A stretch of DNA of 44,761 nt. It comes from Candidatus Omnitrophota bacterium. Its GTDB lineage: Bacteria; Hinthialibacterota; Hinthialibacteria; Hinthialibacterales; Hinthialibacteraceae. Position numbers and translations under genes: made by a program. The stretch is from NCBI GenBank assembly GCA_040755155.1, contig JBFMBP010000163.1:1-44761 (forward strand), in the 5' to 3' direction. Under the pieces are notes generated by a model that saw only the letters and a program-made list of their open reading frames with translations, was not told the origin of the DNA and searched no databases. Below, in pieces: positions 1 to 8,489 of this stretch; within the stretch, counting starts at the first letter, position 1, and every line of letters begins with the position of its first letter.

Positions 1-57
1 CGAGAATTTCAATTTAGGGAGGCGGTCGCAAATTGCGATAACCTCTGAAATTTTCAT
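1..57 (-). CDS. Possible N-terminus of a gene running off the left edge
   Basis: An ATG on the minus strand at 57-55 opens a frame of 19 codons (reading MKISEVIAICDRLPKLKFS) that stays open to the window edge. A short AAGGA stretch lies about three bases upstream, which is closer than ideal for a ribosome binding site. The peptide is too short to place in a family, and the frame could be fortuitous. Confidence 0.3.
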   Translation of the reverse strand, partial: MKISEVIAICDRLPKLKFS

Positions 58-303
58 GATTCCTTAGAATAAACGGCCAATTGGATTGTGCGCATTATAT
101 TCTTATCCTAAAGGGTAAGGGAGGGGGAGAGGAATTTGAAAAGCGACAATCTCAATGCAGATTGGTATTAATCCAAAAGGAATCATAATAGCTCTTTTAC
201 GTAGTTTAGAAGACATCGACCGCCTCAGCAAAGATATCCTCAGCTGGTTTCAATTGATTAGGATATCGCTTTAAAGATAGCGAAACGCGTCCTGGTTTTT
301 TGC
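58..303. other. Intergenic region with a half copy of the G-rich repeat
   Basis: No convincing gene. Around 113-148 there is a purine-rich stretch (ggagggggagaggaa followed by tttgaaaagcg). It closely matches the outer end of the inverted-repeat element at 2990-3037, where ggggagagaatttgaaaagcg occurs. It is therefore probably a partial copy of the same interspersed repeat. Confidence 0.4.
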
Positions 304-1230
304 TTATTTTTTTCTGGAAAACATATTCGAAAAGAAAGCCATTCTTTTTCCTGGATCTTTGGCGGGCTTGGCGTCTGGCGATTTTTCCGGGGTTGTTTCC
401 GGAACGGCCTCCGCTTCCAATTTGGAAATGACGCCCTCAAGAAAAGAAATGACTTTGGAAATGGAATCTGCGCTTTTTCTTTTCTTGTCCAAATTTTCTT
501 CGTACACGGAAATCGTTTTTTCCAGCAATTCGCGGTTGAGGCTTTTTACGTCATTGACAACGTCGATCTTTTCTTCGTTTTTTAGATTTTGATAAACCTT
601 TACAATGGTTTGCAGCGTTTGCGGAGTAACTTTCGATTTTACGTCCGGGAAATATTTTTTGATAAACTCCTTGGTGTAATCCCGGAATTTTTCCGAAAGG
701 TCGATTTCGGTTTTATAAAGCGTATGTTGGGCTTTCATCTGATCGAGAACCGTTTGACAATACTGTTTGACCAAGGTTTTGATTTCGTTCTTGTTTTTAC
801 GGTTAAGTCCCATCCATTGGATGAACTCGCTCTTGGTGATATGGAGATTCAACGTACAATCGGCGCATTTTCTTTCCTGATATTGCAACGACTGCTCGAT
901 TTGTTTTCTTTCCACCAGCCCGATCTTGCCGTATCGGCTTTGGAAAAGAAGATAAAGTAGGTTTTTCGAAGATTTAACCGAAATCTGGCAATTTTGATAG
1001 CGCTCGTCCGCATCGACAGCGAGTTGTTCGTCCTTGCTCAGTTGCGCTTTGTTGTCTTTGAATTTGGCAAGATCGGCTAATACGCTGTTAATCGTATCGA
1101 AAACGAACTGGCCGTTGACCGTGCGCATGACTACGTCTTCGGATCGCGCGCCCGGATTGGCTTTAATATATTCCCTGACGAGCGTTTCTTTAATTTGCTC
1201 CGCCGCATGGCTGTATTCTTCATTTCGCAT
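304..1230 (-). CDS. Hypothetical protein, 308 residues
   Basis: I do not recognise a family. The protein is highly charged, lysine- and glutamate-rich and predicted mostly helical, with no signal peptide or membrane segment. One CxxC pair (CADC, near residue 125) may bind metal or form a disulfide. The C-terminal 40 residues are a low-complexity Pro/Lys/Ala linker ending in a basic KRMAFFSNMFSRKK tail. The start is supported by GAGGAAA eight bases upstream of the ATG. It stands alone on this strand, and nothing nearby hints at a role. Confidence 0.7.
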   Translation of the reverse strand: MRNEEYSHAAEQIKETLVREYIKANPGARSEDVVMRTVNGQFVFDTINSVLADLAKFKDNKAQLSKDEQLAVDADERYQNCQISVKSSKNLLYLLFQSRYGKIGLVERKQIEQSLQYQERKCADCTLNLHITKSEFIQWMGLNRKNKNEIKTLVKQYCQTVLDQMKAQHTLYKTEIDLSEKFRDYTKEFIKKYFPDVKSKVTPQTLQTIVKVYQNLKNEEKIDVVNDVKSLNRELLEKTISVYEENLDKKRKSADSISKVISFLEGVISKLEAEAVPETTPEKSPDAKPAKDPGKRMAFFSNMFSRKK

Positions 1231-1711
1231 AGAATTATTTCCTCAAAGAAATAGCTGATCCGGCTCTGCAACGCTTATAGCGCATTATCAACAGAATACC
1301 CTCCGAGAAGATGTCTTTTCCCTCCCGGTTGGCGGAAACGTCAACTATCAGGTTGAATCATATGGTAATTGTATCTACAAAAGAAATAAATTCAAAAATT
1401 TCATTTCTTTGATCTCGCCGGGAGGGGCGGCTTCATTTTTTGTTGCGTTTTGAATCGCGGATATCGCGGATTTTTTTCGGATTTCACGGAAATATCTTTC
1501 ACACAACGCGATTCCTTGCGCCACCTGTTTTCTTTTCTTTTTTTCGTGTTTTTCTTTTTCCTTTCGTATTTTCGTGATTCAAACGACGATGGCAAGAGAT
1601 TCCATAAATTTCATATTGCGTATAACATGAGATAATAATTAGGCAGAAGATTGACGGGTTGCGCTTCGTTTTGAGCCTATCCTACTCAACAAAAGTGCGG
1701 ATTAATGCGCC
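1231..1711. other. Intergenic region, 480 bp
   Basis: No gene seen. It carries copy 1 of the interspersed TIR element (listed separately, 1446-1585). The rest is AT-rich and unremarkable. A TTGACG at 1651-1656 lies upstream of the antitoxin gene, but no well-spaced -10 accompanies it. No toxin reading frame precedes the antitoxin at 1712. Confidence 0.5.
1446..1585. repeat. Interspersed TIR element, copy 1 (left arm deleted)
   Basis: This region is similar over its whole length to 8088-8271. They share the blocks gaatcrcggatatcgcg, a gcgatt/gcgttt-ccttgcgcca block, a T-rich run and the end ttttcgtgattcaaacg. About 43 bp present at the left of copy 2 are missing here. The breakpoints fall at two gaatc-rCG repeats, as expected for a deletion between short direct repeats. 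Similarity with copy 2 continues past the right end to about 1630. Confidence 0.7.
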
Positions 1712-2029
1712 ATGAAACACTCTAAACCTTTCCGTAATATTGAGTTAGAGCAGTTAAAAAATCCAGAATGCGCTAAGGAGTATCTTCAAATCTCTTTGGA
1801 AGAAACCCGCAAGGATGGCAATCGGGCCGCCTTTTTGCGCGCTTTGCGCAATGTGGTAGATGCGCGAGGCGGGGTAGTGAGTCTTGCCGAGAGGACAAAT
1901 AAACCAACAAGCACGCTCTACAAGGCTATTTCCGAGGAAGGAAATCCCCGCCTTGATACGCTGGACATGATCCTAAACGATATTGGTCTGCAATTGTCCA
2001 TTGATATCATTAAGCAAAACTGCGCTTAA
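1712..2029 (+). CDS. HigA-family addiction-module antidote protein, without a visible toxin
   Basis: This 105-residue protein resembles the COG3636-type probable addiction-module antidotes. These have a helix-turn-helix of about 60 residues following an N-terminal extension that starts near the ATG with an acidic segment. The HTH region (about residues 48-95) contains the typical ALRNVVDARGGVVSLAER and the family hallmark LYKAISEEGNPRLDTLDMIL. Such antidotes normally neutralise a RelE/HigB-like RNase encoded just upstream and repress the operon. Here the 480 bp upstream contain no such gene, and the next gene downstream is a convergent sulfotransferase. No strong Shine-Dalgarno is visible before the ATG. 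It may be a solitary regulator or a relic of a toxin-antitoxin pair. Confidence 0.8.
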   Translation: MKHSKPFRNIELEQLKNPECAKEYLQISLEETRKDGNRAAFLRALRNVVDARGGVVSLAERTNKPTSTLYKAISEEGNPRLDTLDMILNDIGLQLSIDIIKQNCA

Positions 2030-2070
2030 TAAAAAAATCCCCCTCCAAAATCATAAATCGACGTTTAAGG

Positions 2071-2904
2071 TTATTCGCTCGAAAAAACGTAGCCTAACTC
2101 CTTGTAATCATTATTCTCCCGGAAAGCCGCCGTTATTTGATCGATCAGTTGGGGATTAAGGCGCTGCTTCCATTGATCGGTTACGGCGGGATCGGGATCG
2201 CGATAGTACGATTCCCGGTCGTAATAGACGCCGTCGAGGCTGATTTCTCCCGTATGGGATTGGGCGGCGGGACGCAGCAGGCAATCGCTCCATTCCACGC
2301 CGAGAAATTCGCAGAGGGGCAGCAAAACGGCTTTCGGTTCCGCCGTGAGTTTCTCGAACAAAACAGTATTGACCCGGCTGGGACAGGCTTTGGCGGCGGC
2401 GGTTCCCGCGCGCACGCACTTTTCGATGCACTCGATGGCGTTTTCCAAGCTGACGCTGAAGGTTGGCGGCTTGATGCCCTTGTTGCGCGCTTTGACTCCT
2501 ACCTGGATCATGGAGGCCACAATGGCGCGGGGATCACGGACGACGTGGATAAAATGGGCGGCGGGGAAAAGTACCAGCAGATCGCTGAAAACCAGAACGT
2601 TGAACGGCGTTTTCTCGCTTAAAAACCGCCGTCCGCGCCGGTCGGCAACAGGCAGGAGCAAGCGTTCTATGAGCGAGGCGATCCCGTCGTCGATATCTTC
2701 TTTGTTGCAGAAAACTTCCAGATTTTTTCCATCGGCGGAATGGAGAAAAGTGTTGCGCATAGTAACGATGTGGGGAAGATAGGTAAATTCCGGCCCGGCG
2801 AATATTTCGGGATGGCAATCCAGCATATTTTGCAGCAGAGTAGTCCCCGAACGGGGCGTCCCGCCGATGAAGATCAATCGTTCGCCCCGCTTTTCGCTGT
2901 TCAT
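2071..2904 (-). CDS. PAPS-dependent sulfotransferase family protein
   Basis: Predicted to transfer a sulfo group from PAPS to a glycan, lipid or protein tyrosine. The 5'-phosphosulfate-binding loop GTPRSGTTLLQ is at residues 15-25. SEKTP is at 96-100, and the 3'-phosphate-binding segment FIHVVRDPRAIVASM is at about 118-132. The 277-residue length fits the compact sulfotransferases of PF13469. I chose the ATG at 2904 because the family's first strand (RLIFIGGTPRSGTT) begins soon after it and GAGG lies about nine bases upstream. An ATG at 2931 is also possible: GGAGGA precedes it by three bases, but that GGAGGA belongs to a repeat element. The substrate is unknown; envelope polysaccharide is plausible given the glycosyltransferases elsewhere in the window. 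Confidence 0.87.
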   Translation of the reverse strand: MNSEKRGERLIFIGGTPRSGTTLLQNMLDCHPEIFAGPEFTYLPHIVTMRNTFLHSADGKNLEVFCNKEDIDDGIASLIERLLLPVADRRGRRFLSEKTPFNVLVFSDLLVLFPAAHFIHVVRDPRAIVASMIQVGVKARNKGIKPPTFSVSLENAIECIEKCVRAGTAAAKACPSRVNTVLFEKLTAEPKAVLLPLCEFLGVEWSDCLLRPAAQSHTGEISLDGVYYDRESYYRDPDPAVTDQWKQRLNPQLIDQITAAFRENNDYKELGYVFSSE

Positions 2905-2933
2905 GGAATAGAACCTCATGCAAAATTTCATTA

Positions 2934-3027
2934 TTCCTCCCCCAAGCCTGGGGGAGGTCAGGAGGGGGTTGCTTTAAGTCTAATAAAATCAACCCCCCTC
3001 TAACTCCCCCCAAGCTTGGGGAGAGAA
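2934..3027. repeat. Long imperfect inverted repeat, REP-like
   Basis: Two arms of about 38 bp (2934-2971 and 2990-3027) are reverse complements of each other with a few mismatches, separated by an AT-rich spacer of about 18 bp. Each arm is itself a small palindrome (CTCCCCCAAGCCTGGGGGAG in the first). A partial copy sits at about 113-148. The element lies directly before the sulfotransferase gene and downstream of the sialidase-like gene, so its GGAGG becomes part of the sulfotransferase leader. Confidence 0.75.
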
Positions 3028-3075
3028 TTTGAAAAGCGGACTTTATTCATATTGCACGAGCCTCAAACAATGTAA

Positions 3076-4284
3076 TCATTGCCCGCCCGCTTTGATCCAT
3101 TCTTCGCTGAAATAAGCGTGTTTGATTGTTTTCAAATGGTAACTGTAAGTGACGTGCAACAATCCATCCTTGGTTTGGATGATGGACGGATAGTCGAAGC
3201 GTCCGCCGGGCGTGTTTTCAAGGTAGCGTTTCCATTTCCAGGTTTCGCCGCCGTCGTTGGAGAGTGAAACGGCAAGCCTATCGCGGGATTCTTTCGTATC
3301 GTTATATACCATCGCCAAAAGCCCATCGCGCAAGAGAACGGCTTCGATGCCCGCGCCGGGATTGGGCAGGGTAGTTTTGCTGACGGATGACCAGGTTATG
3401 CCATTATCCAGCGATTCGCTGCGCATGATGAAGCCTTCGTCGGCGCCGTCGCGGAAAAAGGCGATTAATTTCCCATCCGGCATACAAACCACGGATGGTT
3501 GAATGATACCCGCAGCGGGGACGACCTTTGAAAATACCCACGATTCCCCGCCGTCCGGCGTGATGGCCATGCCGGGGATGTCGAAATTCTCGTTGGCGAG
3601 CGGCAGCAATAGCGCCCCGTCCGGCAGAATGGTTGGATGGGCGCGCGGCATCCATCCCAAGCGGCGGTAATAGGGATTGTTCAGGCGCGAGAGCAGTTCC
3701 GAAGCGTAACGGGCGTTGGGATTGCTGCTGTCGGATTTGCGGCGCAATTCTCCGGCGATGCGGGCGGCGGTTTCGTCCAGTTCGTTGGGATGGACGACAA
3801 GAATGTTTTCTTTGTCCCACACTGGTTGCTCCGGCGTTTGATAATTGGAGGAAATCTTGTAGCGCAACAGACTGCTGCCCCACGTTTCCAAGGGAGCGCC
3901 CAGCATGGCGGTATGAAATAGCCATAGACGTTGCTGCTTGTCGACGATCAGGCAGGGATTGTTATCGGCGACTCCGAAAGTATCGGATATGACGAACGGC
4001 TCCGACCATCGACCGGCGCCTTGGCGCAGGCGGGCGGCGCCGATTCGCACGTTATCATGTTTGTCTTGATCGACAGTGTAATAATAGTCGTCCCGATCGA
4101 CGCCGTTCTCGTACCAAACCGCCAAAAGATCGCCGTTAGGATATTCGACGACGCAGGAGGCGTGCACATGCCCGTGACTGACTTTTTCGGGATCGAAGAT
4201 CAATTGCGAATGGAGGTTTTCTTGTGCGGAGGCGAGAGAAGAGATTGTTAGGGATGCTAATAGGGAGAGAATGATAGTGATCAT
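3076..4284 (-). CDS. Secreted sialidase-like (BNR/Asp-box) protein
   Basis: Resembles the predicted neuraminidases of COG4692, six-bladed propellers that may cleave sialic acid or related sugars. A signal peptide is clear: the hydrophobic stretch IILSLLASLTISSLASA is followed by AQEN, with cleavage near residue 20. Asp-box-like motifs SxDxGxTW are visible as TPDGGESW, SLDNGITW and SNDGGETW in the C-terminal half. HPTILPDGALLLPLANE is typical of this family. The start is supported by AAAGGA seven bases upstream. Whether it has true sialidase activity cannot be decided, because the Arg triad and Tyr/Glu pair would need a structural alignment. Confidence 0.82.
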   Translation of the reverse strand: MITIILSLLASLTISSLASAQENLHSQLIFDPEKVSHGHVHASCVVEYPNGDLLAVWYENGVDRDDYYYTVDQDKHDNVRIGAARLRQGAGRWSEPFVISDTFGVADNNPCLIVDKQQRLWLFHTAMLGAPLETWGSSLLRYKISSNYQTPEQPVWDKENILVVHPNELDETAARIAGELRRKSDSSNPNARYASELLSRLNNPYYRRLGWMPRAHPTILPDGALLLPLANENFDIPGMAITPDGGESWVFSKVVPAAGIIQPSVVCMPDGKLIAFFRDGADEGFIMRSESLDNGITWSSVSKTTLPNPGAGIEAVLLRDGLLAMVYNDTKESRDRLAVSLSNDGGETWKWKRYLENTPGGRFDYPSIIQTKDGLLHVTYSYHLKTIKHAYFSEEWIKAGGQ

Positions 4285-4306
4285 AGTTTTTTCCTTTTAT
4301 GTAGAA

Positions 4307-5158
4307 TCAATCTAAGTTATCTGGTAAATATCCCAAGGATGTATCAAAATCCAATTCCCATAAACTGTTAATATAAGATGCCGCTCCATCGATATCGGGA
4401 AATAGACTCATCCGGTTAATGTTCATCTTATTTAAGTATTTAAGACATTCAATCCTATCTTTATTTGGATATTTGGTTGAGATGATGATTTTTTGGAGAA
4501 TTTCTACCGTAGCTTGGTTACATTCCCAATTATTTTCGATATAAGATTCAAGATCGGACCCTGGGGGCATTTTTAAAAAAACTCCGCATTGGTTCAATAA
4601 ACGATAACTTGTTTCTTTAGTGGGTAAAAAAAGTCTTGGCGCTGATTTATCGGGAGGATTTTTTATCATATTCCAACTTGATAAAAGACATAGTACAGCT
4701 CTTTTTTTTGGCGTTATGTACTCTTGATTGGGATTATGACAATTATTGTGTTCAAACGCAAAAAATAACGCGACGAAAGGTGAAAGAGTCCAATCCAGCA
4801 TTGGAGTAGCAAGTCCATGCTGTTGAGCAAGCACCCACCATTCATCATCTGTAAGTTTAGGAGGATTTGCGCTTCGTTTTCCTTGAACGGCATTTTTGAA
4901 AGCTTTTAGATGAACTTCTCTGAGGGTAGGTGGACACTCAAAATATTCTGGATTTCTATCAAGTGTATAATTTGGAGTTCTTGGATATCTTTTTTCTAAT
5001 CTATCCAATGTGGATTCAATTTTCCATTCAGCATTAGATTGTCCTCGATATATAAATGCAGGACAATTTGAATGATTTTCTAGAATAAAACCACTAAATT
5101 CCTCCCAAGAATTCAATTCATATTGAATAATTCCATTTACTTCCTTTGTACTATTCAT
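4307..5158 (-). CDS. FRG-domain protein
   Basis: A 283-residue FRG-domain protein (PF08867). The name-giving segment appears as FIYRGQSNAEWKIESTL at about residues 35-51. The second conserved block, LAQQHGLATPMLDWTLSPFVALFFAF, spans about 110-135. The biochemical role of FRG domains is poorly known; they occur in standalone proteins and in mobile or defence-related settings. There is no signal peptide, so it should be cytoplasmic. The gene is visibly more AT-rich than both neighbours and has a different codon choice, which suggests recent acquisition. A TATAAT lies about 30 bases upstream of the ATG on the minus strand, without a clear -35. Confidence 0.88.
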   Translation of the reverse strand: MNSTKEVNGIIQYELNSWEEFSGFILENHSNCPAFIYRGQSNAEWKIESTLDRLEKRYPRTPNYTLDRNPEYFECPPTLREVHLKAFKNAVQGKRSANPPKLTDDEWWVLAQQHGLATPMLDWTLSPFVALFFAFEHNNCHNPNQEYITPKKRAVLCLLSSWNMIKNPPDKSAPRLFLPTKETSYRLLNQCGVFLKMPPGSDLESYIENNWECNQATVEILQKIIISTKYPNKDRIECLKYLNKMNINRMSLFPDIDGAASYINSLWELDFDTSLGYLPDNLD

Positions 5159-5209
5159 AAACCACCTACGCGAAGTGAATTCAAATAAATATGAATCTAT
5201 TATACCTTA

Positions 5210-7150
5210 TCAATACAACGCCCATTCCTCCACGAACACCGGACGAGGGCCGACCGCTTTCTCGGCATAGTTCAAAAAGATCGGCGTTCGCGCTTTTACG
5301 AAGTCGCGCGCCAGCTGGGCGGCTTTTTCCCAATCCTTGGGCGTTTTATCGCGTCCCCACATCTCCGCTTCGGCGGGAACGGCGGCGCGCACTTCGTCGA
5401 GGCGTTGGTTCAACCGTTCCATTACGTGCGCTTCGTTTAGCGCCGTTTCCAGATAAGCGTTGGTTTTATTCCAAAACTTGGCTTTAAATTGTTCGTTTTT
5501 TAATGCCTTTCGAAAAATGTTCCCGATATCGGTATCGCCTGCGGCGTTCTCGAACGTGTTCTGCGCCACTTGGTAGCCGTTTATGCCTGAACCAAAGGAA
5601 TATTCGACATCCCAGAGATCGAAGCGCCATTCTCCCGCCGCCGATTTTTCGCGCGCGGCGTACCAGTTGTGATGAGGCCAATCGTAGTTCTGCATCCATA
5701 CGTTGAGGATGACGTAAGAGACGAAATTTTCCAGGTCAAGATATTCTAGCAAGTTCCCGTAATCCCCATCCGCCGAGAAGTCCCTGGCTCCGGTTACGAA
5801 TGTCTTAAATAGATTCCATTCCTCCATATCGCCGTCGCGTAAAGCGCCTTCTACGATTACGTCATAAGCTTCTCCGCCCAAGTGTTGGCGATAGAAATCG
5901 TTATCCGTGCGCTCGGTGGGATTATACAATCCCCAATAGGTTCCGTTGATGTAGAGTTCGGCGAAGAGGCCGTCGCACGCCAGTTGTCCCATATCCATAA
6001 AAATATCGCGGCAAACCTGATCTCTGACGTTAATGACCGTAACGCGCTGCATTTCCCGGTCATACCCCCAGCTGTCGTTGAATCCAGCCCGCAGAACCAA
6101 TTGATTGAAGCGCTGGACGGGATTGCCGGGAAACAGGGGATATTCCAGGCGGGCTTTGCCGTAATCGGAGCGGAAATAAAGCCGGAACGACTTTTTAGGC
6201 GAGCGGGAGCGCGAGGCGCCGCCATGAATGCGGACGCCGCAATCCTCTTGGAATCCGCGCCGTCCCTCCATCGTGAAGAATTCCACCGAGCAAACGCGCT
6301 CCCAGGCGCGTCCGTGTTGTACGGGATTGGCGTAGATGCCGGTTCGGCTGTCGAAGAGATCGGCAGGTTTGGCTACGAGAGAGAGAATAGGCAAAACCAT
6401 TTTCTCCCGCATAATATACGTATTCGTTACGATATCGCTGGGGAAATAATTAGGGCGGAAAACGCGCGCGCGCACCGGCGTACTTACGTAGAAGCGAATA
6501 GGCTCAAGATAAAGCTCGCTCGTTTCCTCCGGCGGCGCGCCGTCAAGCGTATAGCGAATTTTAGTTTCCGGTTCCGGCGTGGATAATGTCAAATTGACGC
6601 TGTCGGGATATACGCCCGCCGCAACGGAAAAAATCGGCGCGGAGGCGAAGCCCGCTTTGCCGTCGGCGCCGTTCGCCTTTCCCGGCGTTGGATTGGCGAA
6701 ATAAAGCCATGCCTTGCCGCCGGGAGCGCGTCCGTAGGAGATGTTGCGGCGCTGCTCGGGAAAACGAATCTCGTCCGCCGCCGTTCCGTTAGGCTGAAAC
6801 AAAGCGAGATATTCGCCCTCGCGCCGCAGTTGGAAATTGGCGTGATAATTTCCTGGATCGAGCAGGCCATATCCCGTCGCCCAAATCAATAGATAAGCAT
6901 CCGGTGGCAAGTCAATAACGGGCAGGCGGAATTTATACGGCGCTAAGGGATCGTCGGTCAACGCATACCCCGCCAAACTTTCCGCTTCCGTCCCTGCGTT
7001 ATGCAATTCGATCCACTCGAGCGTGGATCCGTTTTCGTCCTCGGCGGAAGCGGAGGCGAGGAGTTCGTTGATTACTACGCTGCCGAATGCGGGAAAAGAA
7101 GAGAAGGCGACGAATATTAGCCATCCTATGATGAAGCCGCGTTGGTTCAT
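5210..7150 (-). CDS. Secreted lamin-tail / CotH-kinase protein
   Basis: A 646-residue exported protein. Residues 1-23 form a signal peptide (FIIGWLIFVAFSSFPAFG, cleaved before SVV). A lamin-tail domain follows at about 24-135 (VVINELLAS, EWIELHNAG, LAGYALTDD). Next is a chitobiase C-terminal-like segment at about 185-250 (YTLDGAPP). A CotH kinase-like domain occupies about 300-570, with VRIHGGASRSRSPKKSFRLYF and the metal-binding-like DLWDVEYSFG. CotH proteins are atypical protein kinases, named for spore coat assembly but widespread in non-sporulating bacteria, where substrates are mostly unknown. I chose the ATG at 7150 over an upstream one at 7255 because the signal peptide starts there. 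The protein ends in EEWALY, similar to other exported proteins in this window. Confidence 0.88.
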   Translation of the reverse strand: MNQRGFIIGWLIFVAFSSFPAFGSVVINELLASASAEDENGSTLEWIELHNAGTEAESLAGYALTDDPLAPYKFRLPVIDLPPDAYLLIWATGYGLLDPGNYHANFQLRREGEYLALFQPNGTAADEIRFPEQRRNISYGRAPGGKAWLYFANPTPGKANGADGKAGFASAPIFSVAAGVYPDSVNLTLSTPEPETKIRYTLDGAPPEETSELYLEPIRFYVSTPVRARVFRPNYFPSDIVTNTYIMREKMVLPILSLVAKPADLFDSRTGIYANPVQHGRAWERVCSVEFFTMEGRRGFQEDCGVRIHGGASRSRSPKKSFRLYFRSDYGKARLEYPLFPGNPVQRFNQLVLRAGFNDSWGYDREMQRVTVINVRDQVCRDIFMDMGQLACDGLFAELYINGTYWGLYNPTERTDNDFYRQHLGGEAYDVIVEGALRDGDMEEWNLFKTFVTGARDFSADGDYGNLLEYLDLENFVSYVILNVWMQNYDWPHHNWYAAREKSAAGEWRFDLWDVEYSFGSGINGYQVAQNTFENAAGDTDIGNIFRKALKNEQFKAKFWNKTNAYLETALNEAHVMERLNQRLDEVRAAVPAEAEMWGRDKTPKDWEKAAQLARDFVKARTPIFLNYAEKAVGPRPVFVEEWALY

Positions 7151-7201
7151 AGCGAATCGTCCCTTATAATGACGTTGATGTTTATTTAACAGCCAAAGCA
7201 A

Positions 7202-7245
7202 CGAGCTCAAGGGCAAAAAAAACCTTGCCCTTGCCACCCCCGATT
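7202..7245. repeat. Interspersed short hairpin repeat (caaggg / cccttg)
   Basis: A CAAGGGC stretch followed by CCTTGCCCTTGCCACCC forms a small hairpin. A close copy is at 28264-28295 (caagggc, short spacer, ccttgcccttgccaccc). In both places it lies in an intergenic region near the end of a gene, followed by sequence resembling attcatcatt/atgatgaa. Probably a REP-like or transcript-end element. Confidence 0.5.
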
Positions 7246-7320
7246 CAAAATTCAAAATTCAAAATTTATAATTCATCATTCCATCCCGACTCTATCATAA
7301 ATAGAAATCGGCGTCGCGTC

Positions 7321-7977
7321 CTAACGGCTGCGAGCGACGTTTTTGCGCTCGCAATAGGCGGCGAGACGGCATTGCGAGCATTTGGGCGAGATGGGGAGAC
7401 ATACGTTCTGCCCGAACGTCACTAAGAGGTCGTTAAATTCGATCCAATATTCCGGCGGCAGTTTTTCCCGCAACGCTATTTCGCTATGCTTCGGCGTTTT
7501 CGTGGCGATATAGCCCCACCGGTTGGGGATGCGGTGGACGTGGGTATCGACGCAGATGCCGGGTTTGTTGAATCCCAACGTTACGACGAGATTGGCCGTC
7601 TTGTGGCCCACGCCTTTCAATTTTAACAATTCGTCGATGCTGTTGGGAACCTCGCCGTTATATTCGTCGATCAAGACGCGGCTCACTTCTCGCAGCGTCT
7701 TCGCTTTTTGGTTATAAAAGCCAACAGGGTAAATGATGCGCGCTAGTTCTTCTTCGGGAAGCCGCAATATTCCCTGCGGCGTCTGCGCCCGGCGTTTCAG
7801 GCGGGTGAAGGCTTCCGCCGTGGTCTCGTCCTTGGTGCGCAGGCTCAAAAGGCAGGAAATCAATACGTAAAATGGATTGCGCGAATCCTCGGCGACGACG
7901 CTTACGGCTGGAGTCTTCCATTTCAAAACCTCTTGCCGTAGGATACGCACGATTTCATGGATGGAATTGTTATTCAA
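7321..7977 (-). CDS. nth: Endonuclease III (base-excision repair glycosylase/AP lyase)
   Basis: Removes oxidised pyrimidines and nicks the abasic site. The helix-hairpin-helix is at residues 120-131 (LKGVGHKTANLV), with catalytic lysine 126. The catalytic aspartate is D144 in VDTHVHRI. The 18-residue spacing between them equals that of Escherichia coli Nth (K120 and D138). The C-terminal 4Fe-4S cluster has four cysteines at 193, 200, 203 and 209 in the canonical C-x6-C-x2-C-x5-C pattern. The length (218) is normal for the family. The gene stands alone on the minus strand, head-to-head with the large gene at 8490. Confidence 0.96.
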   Translation of the reverse strand: MNNNSIHEIVRILRQEVLKWKTPAVSVVAEDSRNPFYVLISCLLSLRTKDETTAEAFTRLKRRAQTPQGILRLPEEELARIIYPVGFYNQKAKTLREVSRVLIDEYNGEVPNSIDELLKLKGVGHKTANLVVTLGFNKPGICVDTHVHRIPNRWGYIATKTPKHSEIALREKLPPEYWIEFNDLLVTFGQNVCLPISPKCSQCRLAAYCERKNVARSR

Positions 7978-8489
7978 TGGCGCGCCCTCGACGAGTTAAC
8001 TCATGTTACGCAGCCTGGGAGCGCAGGCATCTTGCCTGCCTTTTGAAATACTCATCCCAGAGCGGTGAATAGGCTTAATATCTTCTGCGTTTTTGAATCA
8101 CGAAAACACGAAATAACTCGAATTTCACAAAATTTACGAATCACGGATATCGCGAATTCTTTTGGATTTCATGGAAAAATCTTTCGCACGGCGCGTTTCC
8201 TTGCGCCAACTGTTTTTCTTTTCTTTTTTTCGTGGTTTTCTTTTTCCTTTTGCGTTTTCGTGATTCAAACGACGATAGATAATAGAATCCATTAATTTCT
8301 CATCGGGCGCAACATGAGTGAGTTAAGAGAAATATATAGAAAAAATTGTCCATCCTCCCGCTCTCCGAATCGTAATACGCAATAGACGAATAAAACAGAC
8401 TCGCCGGAAAATGGGCGGCGGGTTGGATCGCGATCCAATTGCGTCCATAATAACGGAAATTCGGTACATCCGGCAATCCAGGATAAAGC
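7978..8489. other. Intergenic region between divergent genes, 512 bp
   Basis: No gene is supported; the small frames seen on the minus strand overlap the start of the next gene and have no features. The region contains a GC hairpin followed by TTTT (GCAGGCA-tct-TGCCTGC, 8023-8039) and TIR element copy 2 (8088-8271). The remaining 218 bp should be the leader and promoter of the large gene at 8490. Confidence 0.5.
8088..8271. repeat. Interspersed TIR element, copy 2 (most complete)
   Basis: The left end (cgtttttgaatcacgaaaacacgaaa) and the reverse complement of the right end (cgtttgaatcacgaaaacgcaaaa) match over more than 20 bp, giving terminal inverted repeats around an interior of about 135 bp. 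Copies are at 1446-1585 and 14683-14834. There is no reading frame inside, so it is a MITE-like or stem-loop element rather than an insertion sequence. No clear target-site duplication was found. Confidence 0.75.

Noticed and set aside
5882-6586. Plus-strand frame of 234 codons inside the CotH gene
   Set aside because: Antisense to a recognisable CotH kinase domain; no domain or start signal of its own.
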